A stretch of 64,000 nucleotides of DNA from DATLHO01 sp035539855 (GCA_035539855.1 DATLHO010000154.1:21161-85160); one strand, 5' to 3'. Shown: positions 1 to 8,300, counted from the first letter of the stretch. A program made the numbers and translations. Notes: generated by a model not told the origin, from the letters alone.

Positions 1-527
1 GGCGAGCTGGCGAGACTTCCGGCCATCGCGAGCGTCATGCGCTCGCCCTTGATCTCGACCTCACCACCGGCCACGATCTTCATGTACTCGGTGAACAGGT
101 TCCCCGCGGTCACGCGCAGCTCGGCATTGACCGGCGCGAGCGGCTCGACGGCAGCCTCGAGCAGGCGCACGAGGTGCTCGCCGTGACGCTCGGCGAGCGC
201 CGCGCGATGCGGCGACGCGATCAGCGCGTTGACGAACGTCGACTCGCCGCGCTGCGCGACCGGCATCACCTCCTGTCGCCAGTAGCGATCGGCCTCCTCG
301 CGCTCGGCATCGCCCATGCCGCGCGCGAACGCGTGGCTGCGGCGAGCTCCCTCCCCGCTGACGAGCGCGCGCAGCGAGTTCCACTCCGAATACAGCGCGA
401 CCCACAGCTCCGGAGACGGGCTTGCGTCGGCCTCGGCAATGCGCGCGCTCAGACGCTCGTACTCGTCGCGGACGAACTCTGCGGTGAGCGACTCGGGGCG
501 CTCGGGATAATGCTTGTAGGCGGCCAT
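1..527 (-). CDS. M3-family oligopeptidase, N-terminal part (runs off window start)
   Basis: The frame opens at the ATG at 525-527 and runs off the left edge, giving about 175 residues. These residues closely parallel the N-terminus of the complete M3 peptidase at 625-2334: shared blocks include KHY.ERPE near the start, SPELW, a RRSHA block, EADRY and VEPLAP.N.ELRV. The gene is therefore a tandem paralogue. The catalytic HExxH region lies outside the window, so activity cannot be judged. M3 peptidases are cytoplasmic zinc peptidases that cleave short oligopeptides. No Shine-Dalgarno sequence is visible before the start. A strong hairpin lies between the two copies. Confidence 0.85.
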   Translation of the reverse strand, partial: MAAYKHYPERPESLTAEFVRDEYERLSARIAEADASPSPELWVALYSEWNSLRALVSGEGARRSHAFARGMGDAEREEADRYWRQEVMPVAQRGESTFVNALIASPHRAALAERHGEHLVRLLEAAVEPLAPVNAELRVTAGNLFTEYMKIVAGGEVEIKGERMTLAMAGSLASS

Positions 528-562
528 CGGGCGTGCTTCCTCCATACTCCTTGAAACGGCAT

Positions 563-592
563 GCGTCATCCCGGAGCGAACCGGGATGACGC
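563..592 (-). terminator. Hairpin between tandem M3 peptidase genes
   Basis: A perfect 12-bp stem (GCGTCATCCCGG and its complement) encloses a 6-nt loop, AGCGAA. It sits 33 nt past the stop of the 625-2334 peptidase gene on the minus strand, just ahead of the next paralogue. There is no clear U-tract, so it may be a terminator or an mRNA-stabilising hairpin. Confidence 0.55.
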
Positions 593-624
593 AGCGTGAA
601 ACGTGATTCGCGGTCGGCGGTCGG

Positions 625-2334
625 CTACGCGCCCTGCGGCTCGAGCCCGACCTGGGTCGCGGCGTGCTCCATCAGATCGCGCATCAGATCGCCGTCGAAC
701 GGCGAGCGCATGCCGACCTTCGAAAAGATCTCGAGGACACTCATCGTGCCACCGATGCGGCAGAGCTCGATGTACTTCTCGAGCGCCTCCTCATGGTTCT
801 TCGAATCGACGAGCGCGAGCTGCATCGCGCCGGTCTCGGCCAGTGCGTAATCGATGTAGTAGAACGGCACCTGGAAGAGATGACCCTGCGCGTACCAGCG
901 GGCCGAGCGATACGACTCGACGCCGGTGAAATCGATCCCGGTGATGTACGTGCCCCAGATCCGATCCCACTCGCGGTCGCGATCGTCGGGCGTCGCGGTC
1001 GGATTCTCGTAGACCCAGTGCTGGAACTCGTCGACGACGCAGACATAGCACAGCAGGTCGATTGCGCGTTTCCAGCGCTGGCGCCGGAACTTCGCAGCCT
1101 GTTCCTCGGTGAAGAACTCCGTGATGTGCCGCATGCTCAGATACTCCATTCCCATCGAATGGACCTCGCAGGCGTCGGAGGTCGGCCACTGCAGGTCGAC
1201 CGCCTCGATCGGCTGGCTCTCCCATCCCTGGAAGGCGTGCCCCATCTCGTGCATCAGCGTGCGGACGTCCTCCTCCTCGCCGGTCGAGTTGCAGAGGATC
1301 GCGACGCGTCCCTCATCGGGGAACGACGTGCAGTAGGCGCCGGCGCGCTTGCCCTTGCGATTCTCGAGATCGATGAGGTTCTCGTCGCGCATGCGGACGA
1401 AGTGCCGCGCAAGCTCGGGCGAAAGGCTCTCGAAGACGCGCTGCGCCTTGTCGAGCTGCGTCTCGACCGGGGCGACGTCGCTCGGCAGCGAGAGCTCCGG
1501 ATCGTACGACGAATCCCACGGCATCAGCGTCGGCGTGCCGTGCGCGGCGGCCAGGCGCTCCTGGATGCGGGCCAGCAGCGGCACCGCGTATCGACGGACG
1601 CTCTGGCGGAACGTCGCGACCTCGGCCGGCGTGTAGTCGGTGCGTCCCATCGACGCGTAGCCGAGACGCAGGAAGTTCTCGTGGCCGAGGTTCGTCGCCA
1701 TGCGGTGACGCAGCGCGACGAGCTCGTCGTAGATCGGCGCGAGCTCGTCGCGATGATCGACGAACCACTGCCGGTAGGCGACGAACGCCTCGCGGCGCGT
1801 CACCGGATTGTCCGAGCTCTGCAGGCCACGCGCCTGCGACAGCGTCATCGTCGTTCCCTCGACCGTGACCTCGCCGGCGGCGACCGCCTTGTCGTAGCGG
1901 TTGACGAGCGTGCTCGCGGCAACGCGCAGCTCGTTGTTGATCGGCGCAAGCGGCTCGACCGCCGTCTCGAGCGCGCGCAGAAGGTAGTCGCCGTAGCGCG
2001 CGGCGATCGCGTCGCGATGACGGCTCGCCAGCAGCGCGTTGACGAGTCGCGAGTTGCCATTGTCGGCCACCGGCGCCACCTCCTCGCGGAAGTAGCGATC
2101 GGCCTCCTCCACGTCCTCGTCGGTCATGTCCTTCGACTGCGCGTGGCTCCGACGGCTGCCCTCGCTGCTGACGTATGCCTTCAACGCGTTCCAGTCCTCG
2201 AACAGCCGCAGCCACAGCTCCGGCGACTCCGACGACTCGGCCTCGTCGATCCGGGCGGTGAGACGCTCGAACTCTTCGGCGACGAACTCATTGGTGAAGC
2301 GCTCGGGCCGCACCGCGTAATGCTTGTAGGTCAT
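625..2334 (-). CDS. M3-family zinc oligopeptidase (oligoendopeptidase F-like)
   Basis: This complete 569-residue protein is a predicted cytoplasmic zinc oligopeptidase. The zinc site HEMGH lies near residues 361-365, and a downstream glutamate in ACEVHS, 24 residues after the second His, fits the third ligand of M3 (HExxH plus E). The length matches bacterial PepF-like M3 enzymes. There is no signal peptide. The ATG at 2332-2334 has no Shine-Dalgarno sequence, but a promoter-like box (TATCTTAG) lies 43 nt upstream. A near-identical-type paralogue follows directly downstream on the same strand, so the pair looks like a tandem duplication. Substrates are not evident from context. Confidence 0.93.
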   Translation of the reverse strand: MTYKHYAVRPERFTNEFVAEEFERLTARIDEAESSESPELWLRLFEDWNALKAYVSSEGSRRSHAQSKDMTDEDVEEADRYFREEVAPVADNGNSRLVNALLASRHRDAIAARYGDYLLRALETAVEPLAPINNELRVAASTLVNRYDKAVAAGEVTVEGTTMTLSQARGLQSSDNPVTRREAFVAYRQWFVDHRDELAPIYDELVALRHRMATNLGHENFLRLGYASMGRTDYTPAEVATFRQSVRRYAVPLLARIQERLAAAHGTPTLMPWDSSYDPELSLPSDVAPVETQLDKAQRVFESLSPELARHFVRMRDENLIDLENRKGKRAGAYCTSFPDEGRVAILCNSTGEEEDVRTLMHEMGHAFQGWESQPIEAVDLQWPTSDACEVHSMGMEYLSMRHITEFFTEEQAAKFRRQRWKRAIDLLCYVCVVDEFQHWVYENPTATPDDRDREWDRIWGTYITGIDFTGVESYRSARWYAQGHLFQVPFYYIDYALAETGAMQLALVDSKNHEEALEKYIELCRIGGTMSVLEIFSKVGMRSPFDGDLMRDLMEHAATQVGLEPQGA

Positions 2335-2376
2335 CGGACTGTGAAGCGTTGTGTTACGATTTCTTTCGGCATCCCG

Positions 2377-2384
2377 CTAAGATA
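2377..2384 (-). promoter_or_regulatory. Promoter-like -7 box for the M3 peptidase
   Basis: The minus strand reads CGTATCTTAG, matching the recurrent CGTA(C/T)(C/T)TT box seen before several genes here. It lies 43 nt ahead of the M3 peptidase start. No clear -33 element is seen. Confidence 0.4.
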
Positions 2385-2515
2385 CGCCGGGAGTCGAACG
2401 GTGGCTGTTGCAGGGTGCAAGCACCCGCGGACCTCGGTATGGCGAACGCCGGGCTCGTCACGGCGATGCCGGACGCGCGGGCCGTCCGGCATCACAAAGA
2501 TAGACGCGTCCGGAT

Positions 2516-3295
2516 CTACCGCGACACGACAAACGGGCGCGAGATTACGCTCCTGCCGCCAATTTCGACCCTCAGAAGGTACGCGCCGGAGGCGAGCGCC
2601 GAGATCGACCCACGGAGCTCGTGGCGCCCGGCGGCGAGGCGTCCGTCGAGGACGTCGGCGACGAGCGCGCCGCTGGTCGCGTAGATTCCCGCGCGCACGT
2701 CGGCGCCGGCCTCGAGCGCGAGGTCGAGAATCACCCGGTCCGCGGCAGCGTCGACGAAAGGCGTGCCGACGAACGCGCCGAGGGCGATCTCCTCGCTCGT
2801 CGAGGCAATCCCCTCGATCTCGATCTCGAGCGTCGTGCCGCCGTCGAAGAACGTCGCGTACGCCTTGAGCGCCCGCGGCGCCGGACCGCGGCGCACGATG
2901 CCCGTCGGCGTGTAGCGCGAGCCGTGACACGGACAGACCAGCTCGCCGTCGGAATCCGGTGTGACCTGGCTTACCGTACATCCCTCATGCGTGCACGTGG
3001 CGTTGACGGCCGCGAACGTCGCCTGCTCGATCCGCGTGACGATGACGCTGAAGGTGGCCCCGGCGATGCTGTCGAGCCGGATCGAGCCGCCGACCGTCGT
3101 GAGCTCTGAGTACTCCGGCTTCGTCAGGTCGATCCGGTATCGTCCGGCGAGCGCGCCCTTCGAGGCGCGAAGCTCCGGGACGATGCGCCCGAGCACGACG
3201 CTTGGCGCCGCGACGGCGACGACGGTCGCCGCGAAGATCTTCTCGAGAAAGCTCCGGCGAGAGGTCGTCCGTGAGGGAGTCTGCTGATCCTGCAT
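2516..3295 (-). CDS. Tat-type Rieske 2Fe-2S protein with C-terminal sorting-like domain
   Basis: The protein has 259 residues. It starts with a twin-arginine-like leader (SRRSFLEK at residues 12-19, followed by a hydrophobic stretch). The Rieske centre is complete: C101-T-H103 with C106, then C121-P-C123-H124, so the four ligands and the disulfide pair are present. After about residue 160 the chain continues into a roughly 90-residue domain ending in SGAYLLRVEIGG and FVVSR, which looks like the sorting tails of type IX secretion cargo. The ATG at 3293-3295 is chosen because it begins directly before the leader; an upstream extension is low-complexity. A Rieske protein normally serves bc1/b6f-type or oxygenase electron transfer; neither partner is next to it. 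Confidence 0.85.
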   Translation of the reverse strand: MQDQQTPSRTTSRRSFLEKIFAATVVAVAAPSVVLGRIVPELRASKGALAGRYRIDLTKPEYSELTTVGGSIRLDSIAGATFSVIVTRIEQATFAAVNATCTHEGCTVSQVTPDSDGELVCPCHGSRYTPTGIVRRGPAPRALKAYATFFDGGTTLEIEIEGIASTSEEIALGAFVGTPFVDAAADRVILDLALEAGADVRAGIYATSGALVADVLDGRLAAGRHELRGSISALASGAYLLRVEIGGRSVISRPFVVSR

Positions 3296-3483
3296 GGCGC
3301 TATCGTAGTTGTGACGGAAGTTGGTGCGACGGGAAGTTACTACGGAACCCGGCGCGTTTCGGAAGGTTACCGCGGCTTGCACGCGACGCCCGGCATGGCG
3401 AGCTTCCGCAGCGGCGGTCGCTCGGCCGTCGTCCCCCGTCGTGCGCACGACTGTGGTACAGAAGAGTCAGAAACGGAGGCGTA

Positions 3484-6255
3484 ATGAGCAACGGTCTACA
3501 GACCGCTGATGCAGGAAGGATCGCAGCACGGAGTCACACCGAGCCGCACGAGGCGCTGGCCGGCGCGCTCGGCGTCGATGTCGTCAGGGGATTGTCCGAC
3601 GGCGCGATCGAGCGCCACCGCGAGCGCTATGGCGCGAACGTGCTGCCGGAGCCCAAGCCGAAGTCGAAGCTACTCCTGTTCCTCGAGCAGTTCAACAACC
3701 CGCTCATCTTCATTCTTTTCGGCGCGGCCATTCTCACCTCGGTCGTCGCCGACGTCGCCGAGGCGATCACCATCTTCTTCGTCGTGCTCTTCAACGCGGC
3801 GATCGGCTATTACCAGGAACAGCGCGCGAGCGAGCGGCTGCGCGCGGTCAAGAATCTGACCGCCCCGACCGCTCGCGTCGTTCGCGACGGAGAGCTCCGC
3901 TCGATCGCGGCCGAGGAGCTCGTCGTCGGCGACGTCGTGCTGCTCGAGAGCGGACTGCGCGTGCCGGCGGACATCCGCCTGGTCGAGGCGAACGATCTCA
4001 CCGTCGACGAATCGATCCTCACCGGCGAGTCGGTTCCCTCCACCAAGAAGCACGACACGACGCACGACGCCGACGCTCCGCTCGGCGATCGCAGCAACAT
4101 GACCTTTGCCGCGACGACCGTGCGTCGCGGCCGCGCGCGCGGCATCGTCTCCGGCGTCGGCGAGCACTCGCAGGTCGGCCGCATCACCCGCAGCATCGCC
4201 GACGCGACCGAGACCGAGTCGCCGCTGCAGGAGCGCCTGCGCCGCTTCGGCAAGGTGCTCGCGATCGGCATCGCGGCGGCCATCGGTCTGATCTTCGCCG
4301 TCGGGATGCTCCGCGGCTACGAGGCCACGACGATGCTCCTGACCGCGATCGGTCTGGCCGTGTCGGCGATTCCCGAGGGACTTCCGATCGCGGTCACCGT
4401 CGCGCTCTCGATCGGCGTCTACACCATGGCCCGGCGCAACGCGATCGTCCGGCGACTCAATGCCGTCGAGACGCTCGGCTCGACCACCGTCATCTGCTCG
4501 GACAAGACCGGCACGCTCACGCGCAACGAGATGACGGTCGTCGCGGTCGCCTCCGACGACAGGATCTACACGTTCACGGGGGGAGGCTACGAGCCGCACG
4601 GCGAGCTGCACGACGACGCCGGCGGCAGGACGAGCGTGGCGCCCGAGTCGCCGTTGCACTGGTCGTTGCGCGTCGGACTGTTCTGCACGGAGTCGGGCTT
4701 CTCGGAGAAGGACGGCCGGCGGCAGCTCGTCGGCGACCCGACCGAGGGCGCGCTCATCGTCGCCGCCGAGAAGTCCGGCATCGCCGCGACCGATCGCGCG
4801 AGCTCCGAGTCGTTCGTCATCCTGCCGTTCGAATCCGAGCGAATGTACATGGTCTCCGAGCTCGCGCGCGGGACCCAGCGCTACGTGCTGGTCAAGGGAT
4901 CGGCCGAGCGCGTCGTCGCGATGTGCGCGAGCGAGCTCAGGACCGAGGGCCTGCGCCCGCTCGATCTGCAGTGGATCGTCGAGCGTCAGGCGCAGCTCTC
5001 GGCGCGCGGCCTGCGCGTGATCGCAACGGCGTACGCTCCGCTCGATCCCGACGTGCACGGCGATCCGGAGGATCTTTCGGGGCTGATCTTCGCGGGCCTG
5101 CACGGCATCGAGGATCCGCCGCGCGACGAGGTGCGCGACGCCGTTCGCGACGCCGCGAGCGCGGGCATCAAGGTCGTGATGATCACCGGCGATCACGTCG
5201 CGACCGCGCGCGCGATCGCCGAGCAGCTCGACCTGCGGCCCGGCCACCGCATCCGCTCGATCGAGGGCCGCGAGCTCGAGGCGATGGACGACGAGGATCT
5301 CTACGAGCGCGTCAACACGACCGACGTCTACGCGCGGGTGGCTCCGGAGCACAAGCTGCGTATCGTCCGCCAGCTCCAGGCGCACCGACACATCGTCGCG
5401 ATGACCGGCGACGGCGTCAACGACGCGCCGGCGCTGAAGCAGGCCGACATCGGCATCGCGATGGGAAGCGGCACCGACGTCGCGAAGGAGGCGTCGTCGC
5501 TCGTCGTGCAGGACGACAACTTTGCGACCATCGTCCAGGCCGTGCGCTACGGGCGGCTGATGTTCCGCAACCTGCAGCACATGATCCTCTATGTGCTCTG
5601 CACGTCGTTCGGCGGCGTGCTCACGCTGACCGCGGCCGTGATCCTCGGCTTCCCGCTGCCGCTGCTGGCGGTGCAGTTGCTGTGGATCAACCTCGTCACC
5701 GACGGCACCAGCACGATTCCCCTGGCGTACGAGAAGGAGCATGGCGACATCATGGCCGAGCCGCCGCGCAATCCCGACGAGGGACTCGTCAACTGGCCGA
5801 TGGGCGAGAGGATCGTCGGCACCGGTCTGATGATGATGTTCGGCACGCTCATCGTCTTCGAGATGATCCTCGACCAGTACGGCTTCACCGCCTTCGACAG
5901 GAACATCTCCGAGCAGGCCATGACGCACGCGCGCACGGGCGCCTTCGTCACGCTCGCGCTCTGCCAGATCTGGAACGTCCACAACTCGCGCTCGATCGAC
6001 CGGTCGATCTTCCAGATCGGACTGCTGAGCAACCGGCCACTGCTGGCGGTGACGCTGCTGGCGCTCGGACTGCAGATCGCATCGGTCGAGCTGCCGTTCA
6101 TGCACCCGCTGCTCAACACGACACACCTTCCGCTCGACGACTGGTTCCTGTGCATCGGCATCAGCCTGATGCTCGTCGTCCTCGTCGAGGTTCGGAAGTT
6201 CTCGTCGCGGTTCTATCGACGGATCAAGGAGAAGGAGGACGGCGCCGGCGCGTGA
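3484..6255 (+). CDS. P-type cation-transporting ATPase, Ca2+ (P2A) type
   Basis: The 923-residue protein pumps cations across the inner membrane using ATP. It has an N-terminal cation-ATPase domain, the TGES loop near residue 180, the phosphorylated Asp in DKTGT at D340, and the hinge motif GDGVNDAP near residue 642. The fourth membrane helix carries PEGLP (297-301) and a later helix carries NLVTDG, both typical of calcium-type P2A pumps rather than heavy-metal or K+ pumps. The ATG at 3484 is preceded by CGGAGGCG, a good ribosome binding site. It is divergent from the Rieske gene. Ca2+ is the likely ion by family, but Mn2+ cannot be excluded. Confidence 0.94.
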   Translation: MSNGLQTADAGRIAARSHTEPHEALAGALGVDVVRGLSDGAIERHRERYGANVLPEPKPKSKLLLFLEQFNNPLIFILFGAAILTSVVADVAEAITIFFVVLFNAAIGYYQEQRASERLRAVKNLTAPTARVVRDGELRSIAAEELVVGDVVLLESGLRVPADIRLVEANDLTVDESILTGESVPSTKKHDTTHDADAPLGDRSNMTFAATTVRRGRARGIVSGVGEHSQVGRITRSIADATETESPLQERLRRFGKVLAIGIAAAIGLIFAVGMLRGYEATTMLLTAIGLAVSAIPEGLPIAVTVALSIGVYTMARRNAIVRRLNAVETLGSTTVICSDKTGTLTRNEMTVVAVASDDRIYTFTGGGYEPHGELHDDAGGRTSVAPESPLHWSLRVGLFCTESGFSEKDGRRQLVGDPTEGALIVAAEKSGIAATDRASSESFVILPFESERMYMVSELARGTQRYVLVKGSAERVVAMCASELRTEGLRPLDLQWIVERQAQLSARGLRVIATAYAPLDPDVHGDPEDLSGLIFAGLHGIEDPPRDEVRDAVRDAASAGIKVVMITGDHVATARAIAEQLDLRPGHRIRSIEGRELEAMDDEDLYERVNTTDVYARVAPEHKLRIVRQLQAHRHIVAMTGDGVNDAPALKQADIGIAMGSGTDVAKEASSLVVQDDNFATIVQAVRYGRLMFRNLQHMILYVLCTSFGGVLTLTAAVILGFPLPLLAVQLLWINLVTDGTSTIPLAYEKEHGDIMAEPPRNPDEGLVNWPMGERIVGTGLMMMFGTLIVFEMILDQYGFTAFDRNISEQAMTHARTGAFVTLALCQIWNVHNSRSIDRSIFQIGLLSNRPLLAVTLLALGLQIASVELPFMHPLLNTTHLPLDDWFLCIGISLMLVVLVEVRKFSSRFYRRIKEKEDGAGA

Positions 6256-6341
6256 CGAACGGGAGCAATCGGGTGCGCGCTAGCGGGCGCGCGCTAGCAG
6301 ACGCGCGCGATCGGCATGCGCGCCACCTCGCGGCCGATCTC

Positions 6342-6349
6342 TACTTTTG
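6342..6349 (+). promoter_or_regulatory. Promoter-like box TACTTTTG upstream of the ComB-Nudix gene
   Basis: TACTTTTG matches the Bacteroidota -7 consensus TAnnTTTG exactly. It lies 63 nt before the TTG at 6413. A start codon at the overlapping TTG (6347) would sit inside the box, which argues for the later start. Confidence 0.4.
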
Positions 6350-6412
6350 CCGATCAGTCCGGCGCGCTCGCGGAGTGTCCACGACGCGCGTATCACGATC
6401 CCGCGGAGTCCG

Positions 6413-7591
6413 TTGCCACCGACGCCATCATATCGCTGCACGCTCGCCTGGGGCCGGCGCGGCCTCGCCGAGGCCGCCTCGCGCGGCGACATCGTGGTCG
6501 TCGTCGACGTGCTGAGCTTCTCGACATGCGTCGTGACCGCGACGCAGCGTGAGGGCGTCGTCATCCCGTGCGGACACGAGGATGATCCGTCGGAACTGGC
6601 GGCGCGCCTCGACGCGCGGCTCGCGGTGCGACGCGAGGACGACCCGGAGCGATCGGGCTTCACGCTTTCACCGCTCTCGTTTCTCGCGATCGAGTCCGGC
6701 GCGCGCGTCGTGCTGCCGTCGCCGAACGGCGCAGCGTGCAGCGTGCTCGGCGCCGGCGCGTCGTTCCTGTTCGCCGGCGCGATCGTCAACGCGACGGCCG
6801 TCGGTCACACCGTCTCGCGACTCGTCGAATCGACCGATCACACCGTGACGATCGTCGCCGCGGGTGAGCGCTACGAGACGCCGTCGGACGATGGAGTCAT
6901 TCGGTTCGCGGTGGAGGATTACCTGGGCGCGGGAGCGATCCTCGCGGCGATCGACGCCGAGAAGTCGCCGGAGGCGGCCGTGTGCGAGAGCGCGTTCGTG
7001 CAGGTGCGCCACCGGATCGGCGAGGTGCTCTGGGGAAGCGAGAGCGGGCTGGAGCTTCGGGAGCGAGGCTACAAGGACGACGTACACTTCGCGGCGCAGC
7101 TCGATCGGTTCAGCGCCGTGCCCGTGCTCGTCGACGGCGCGTTCGTTCGATGGAGCGAGCCGAAGCAGAAGGTCCTCGCCTACATCACGCGCCGGCGGTA
7201 CGGACGGATCGAGCTGCTGGTCTTCGAGCAGCCCGATCACCCGGCGGGGCTGCAGGTGCCGGCGGGAACGCTCGACCAGGGCGAACATCCGGAGTGGGGC
7301 GCGCTGCGCGAGGCCGAGGAGGAGACCGGGCTGCGCCACCTGCGGATCGTCCGTAGGCTGACGACGCACACGCTGCACGCACCGTGGGCATCGGAGTTCC
7401 ACGTTCGGCACGTGTACCACCTCGAGAGCATCGACGGCTCACCCGATCGCTGGATGCACGTCGTCTCCGCAGGCGCCGAAGACCTCGGCATGCGCTTCGA
7501 GTGCCGCTGGCACGACATCAGCGAGCCGCTCGAGCTCGCGGGGCGACAGGGAGAGTATCTGGAGTATCTGCTGGCGTCGCTGTCGAGTTGA
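6413..7591 (+). CDS. 2-phosphosulfolactate phosphatase (ComB)-like domain fused to a Nudix hydrolase
   Basis: One uninterrupted frame encodes two enzymes. Residues 1 to about 245 resemble ComB: the strand VVVVDVLSFST, the SPNGAACS turn and the late DDVHFAAQLDR block correspond to the family's DVLRAST, NGT and D..A motifs. Residues about 250-390 form a Nudix domain with a complete Nudix box (residues 285-307: G-x5-E-x7-REAEEETGL). ComB hydrolyses 2-phosphosulfolactate on the way to coenzyme M or sulfolactate; Nudix enzymes cleave nucleoside diphosphate linkages, and the best guess here is the ADP-ribose/NDP-sugar type. No ATG is available: TTG at 6413 or 6347 are candidates, and the start is uncertain. 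No other coenzyme M genes are nearby. Confidence 0.8.
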   Translation: MPPTPSYRCTLAWGRRGLAEAASRGDIVVVVDVLSFSTCVVTATQREGVVIPCGHEDDPSELAARLDARLAVRREDDPERSGFTLSPLSFLAIESGARVVLPSPNGAACSVLGAGASFLFAGAIVNATAVGHTVSRLVESTDHTVTIVAAGERYETPSDDGVIRFAVEDYLGAGAILAAIDAEKSPEAAVCESAFVQVRHRIGEVLWGSESGLELRERGYKDDVHFAAQLDRFSAVPVLVDGAFVRWSEPKQKVLAYITRRRYGRIELLVFEQPDHPAGLQVPAGTLDQGEHPEWGALREAEEETGLRHLRIVRRLTTHTLHAPWASEFHVRHVYHLESIDGSPDRWMHVVSAGAEDLGMRFECRWHDISEPLELAGRQGEYLEYLLASLSS

Positions 7592-7608
7592 GGAGAGACT
7601 GCGTGCGC

Positions 7609-7690
7609 CTACCCCTCCTTGCTATCCGCCACCATCGGTTTGCCGATCTCGATCTCGATACGACGCGAGTGAAAGCGCGGGCTCCCGGCT
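7609..7690 (-). pseudogene. Remnant: C-terminal tail of an OmpA-like gene
   Basis: Read on the minus strand, this stretch ends with PRFHSRRIEIEIGKP and then a stop at 7609-7611. It parallels the last 25 residues of the remnant at 8403-8900 (GRFHSRGVEIRTP and stop). Nothing upstream of about 7690 continues the homology; the toxin-antitoxin module begins there. It is interpreted as a leftover tail of a second OmpA-like copy. Confidence 0.45.
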
Positions 7691-7712
7691 CTTGCACGAC
7701 CCATATACTTTT

Positions 7713-7729
7713 TTGTATACTCTATACAA
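7713..7729 (+). promoter_or_regulatory. Palindromic operator/promoter of the toxin-antitoxin locus
   Basis: TTGTATACTCTATACAA is a perfect inverted repeat (7-nt arms, CTC centre) that overlaps a TATACT -10-like hexamer, 33 nt before the toxin start. Such sites are bound by HigA-type antitoxins to autoregulate the operon. It stands out as AT-rich within GC-rich surroundings. Confidence 0.6.
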
Positions 7730-7762
7730 GCGCGCGAACGTGGCTCTGCATCTGGAGAGCAC

Positions 7763-7880
7763 ATGAAGGACATCTGCTGGGTCGGATCGTCGCTTGAAGA
7801 CATCCGACGATATCCCGACGACGTCCGGCGTATCGCCGGCTTCGAGCTGAGCACTCACTCCTACATCGGCGGACTGCAGG
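7763..7880 (+). pseudogene. Truncated HigB-like toxin (Gp49 family remnant)
   Basis: The frame begins MKDICWVGSSLEDIRRYP and continues through DDVRRIAGFEL, which matches the first ~30 residues of the phage Gp49/HigB-type RelE-fold toxins. Homology then stops and the following antitoxin starts only about 90 nt later; the usual toxin is about 110 residues. The frame stays open into the antitoxin gene but in a non-homologous reading. The central and C-terminal RNase core is missing, so toxicity is unlikely. An internal deletion that removed about 75 codons explains the layout. Confidence 0.6.
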
Positions 7881-8180
7881 ATGACAAAGCAGAATGTGAC
7901 TCGCTCGAGCGGCAACGTCTTCGAGGACCTTGGATTCGCGCCGGAAGAGGCTCACCATCTCAGGCTCAGGGCCTCACTTATGACAGAACTGCGCCGGGAG
8001 ATCACCAAACGGGGATGGACTCAGCGTGCGGCTGCGGAATCGCTTGGTGTTTCACAGCCGCGGATCAGCGACCTTATGCGCGGCAAGATCCACTTGTTCA
8101 GTATCGACTCTCTCGTCGATATGCTTGCCGTTGTCGGGCGAAGAGTTCGACTGGTCATCGGCCGTTCCGCACAAATGTGA
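7881..8180 (+). CDS. HigA-like XRE antitoxin / transcriptional regulator
   Basis: This 99-residue protein has the layout of the antitoxins that pair with Gp49/HigB toxins: an N-terminal SGNVFEDLGF segment, then an XRE-type helix-turn-helix (TQRAAAESLGVSQPRISDLMRG, approximately residues 49-70) and an IDSLVDMLAVVGRRV helix. It would bind the palindrome at 7713-7729 and neutralise the toxin. Because the toxin is truncated, this is probably an orphan antitoxin. Base composition is less GC-rich than the neighbours, consistent with transfer. The ATG at 7881 starts directly before the conserved segment. Confidence 0.82.
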   Translation: MTKQNVTRSSGNVFEDLGFAPEEAHHLRLRASLMTELRREITKRGWTQRAAAESLGVSQPRISDLMRGKIHLFSIDSLVDMLAVVGRRVRLVIGRSAQM

Positions 8181-8201
8181 AAACCCGCTAGACGCGGCGC
8201 C

Positions 8202-8300
8202 GTCTCATCGCCGCGCGGGTTGAAGCCGATCGCTTCGAGCACCGACGCGCGCGCGAGGTCGGGCGTCAGGTACGGCGTCCATCCGCGCGCGACCAGCTTC
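8202..8300 (-). pseudogene. 99-bp duplicated fragment of serS
   Basis: These 99 bases match 15533-15631 within serS at about 95 of 99 positions. Read on the minus strand they encode the same peptide, including GWTPYLTPDLARASVLEAI. Flanking bases do not match. There is no start, motif or continuation, so it is a non-functional copy lying 22 bp beyond the antitoxin stop. Confidence 0.85.

Noticed and set aside
664..2868. Long plus-strand frame opposite the M3 peptidase and Rieske genes
   Set aside because: It has arginine-rich, low-complexity composition and no domain; it is the antisense shadow of high-GC genes.
3670..6126. Long minus-strand frame opposite the P-type ATPase
   Set aside because: No recognisable motif; the plus strand is a textbook P-ATPase, so this is a codon-bias artefact.
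6275..6298. Repeated GCGCGCTAGC (two copies) before the ComB-Nudix gene
   Set aside because: The two copies are ten bases long and GC-rich with no symmetry or second context; probably chance.
6347..6349. TTG at 6347 as the start of the ComB-Nudix protein
   Set aside because: It lies inside the promoter-like TACTTTTG box, so 6413 is preferred, although neither is proven.
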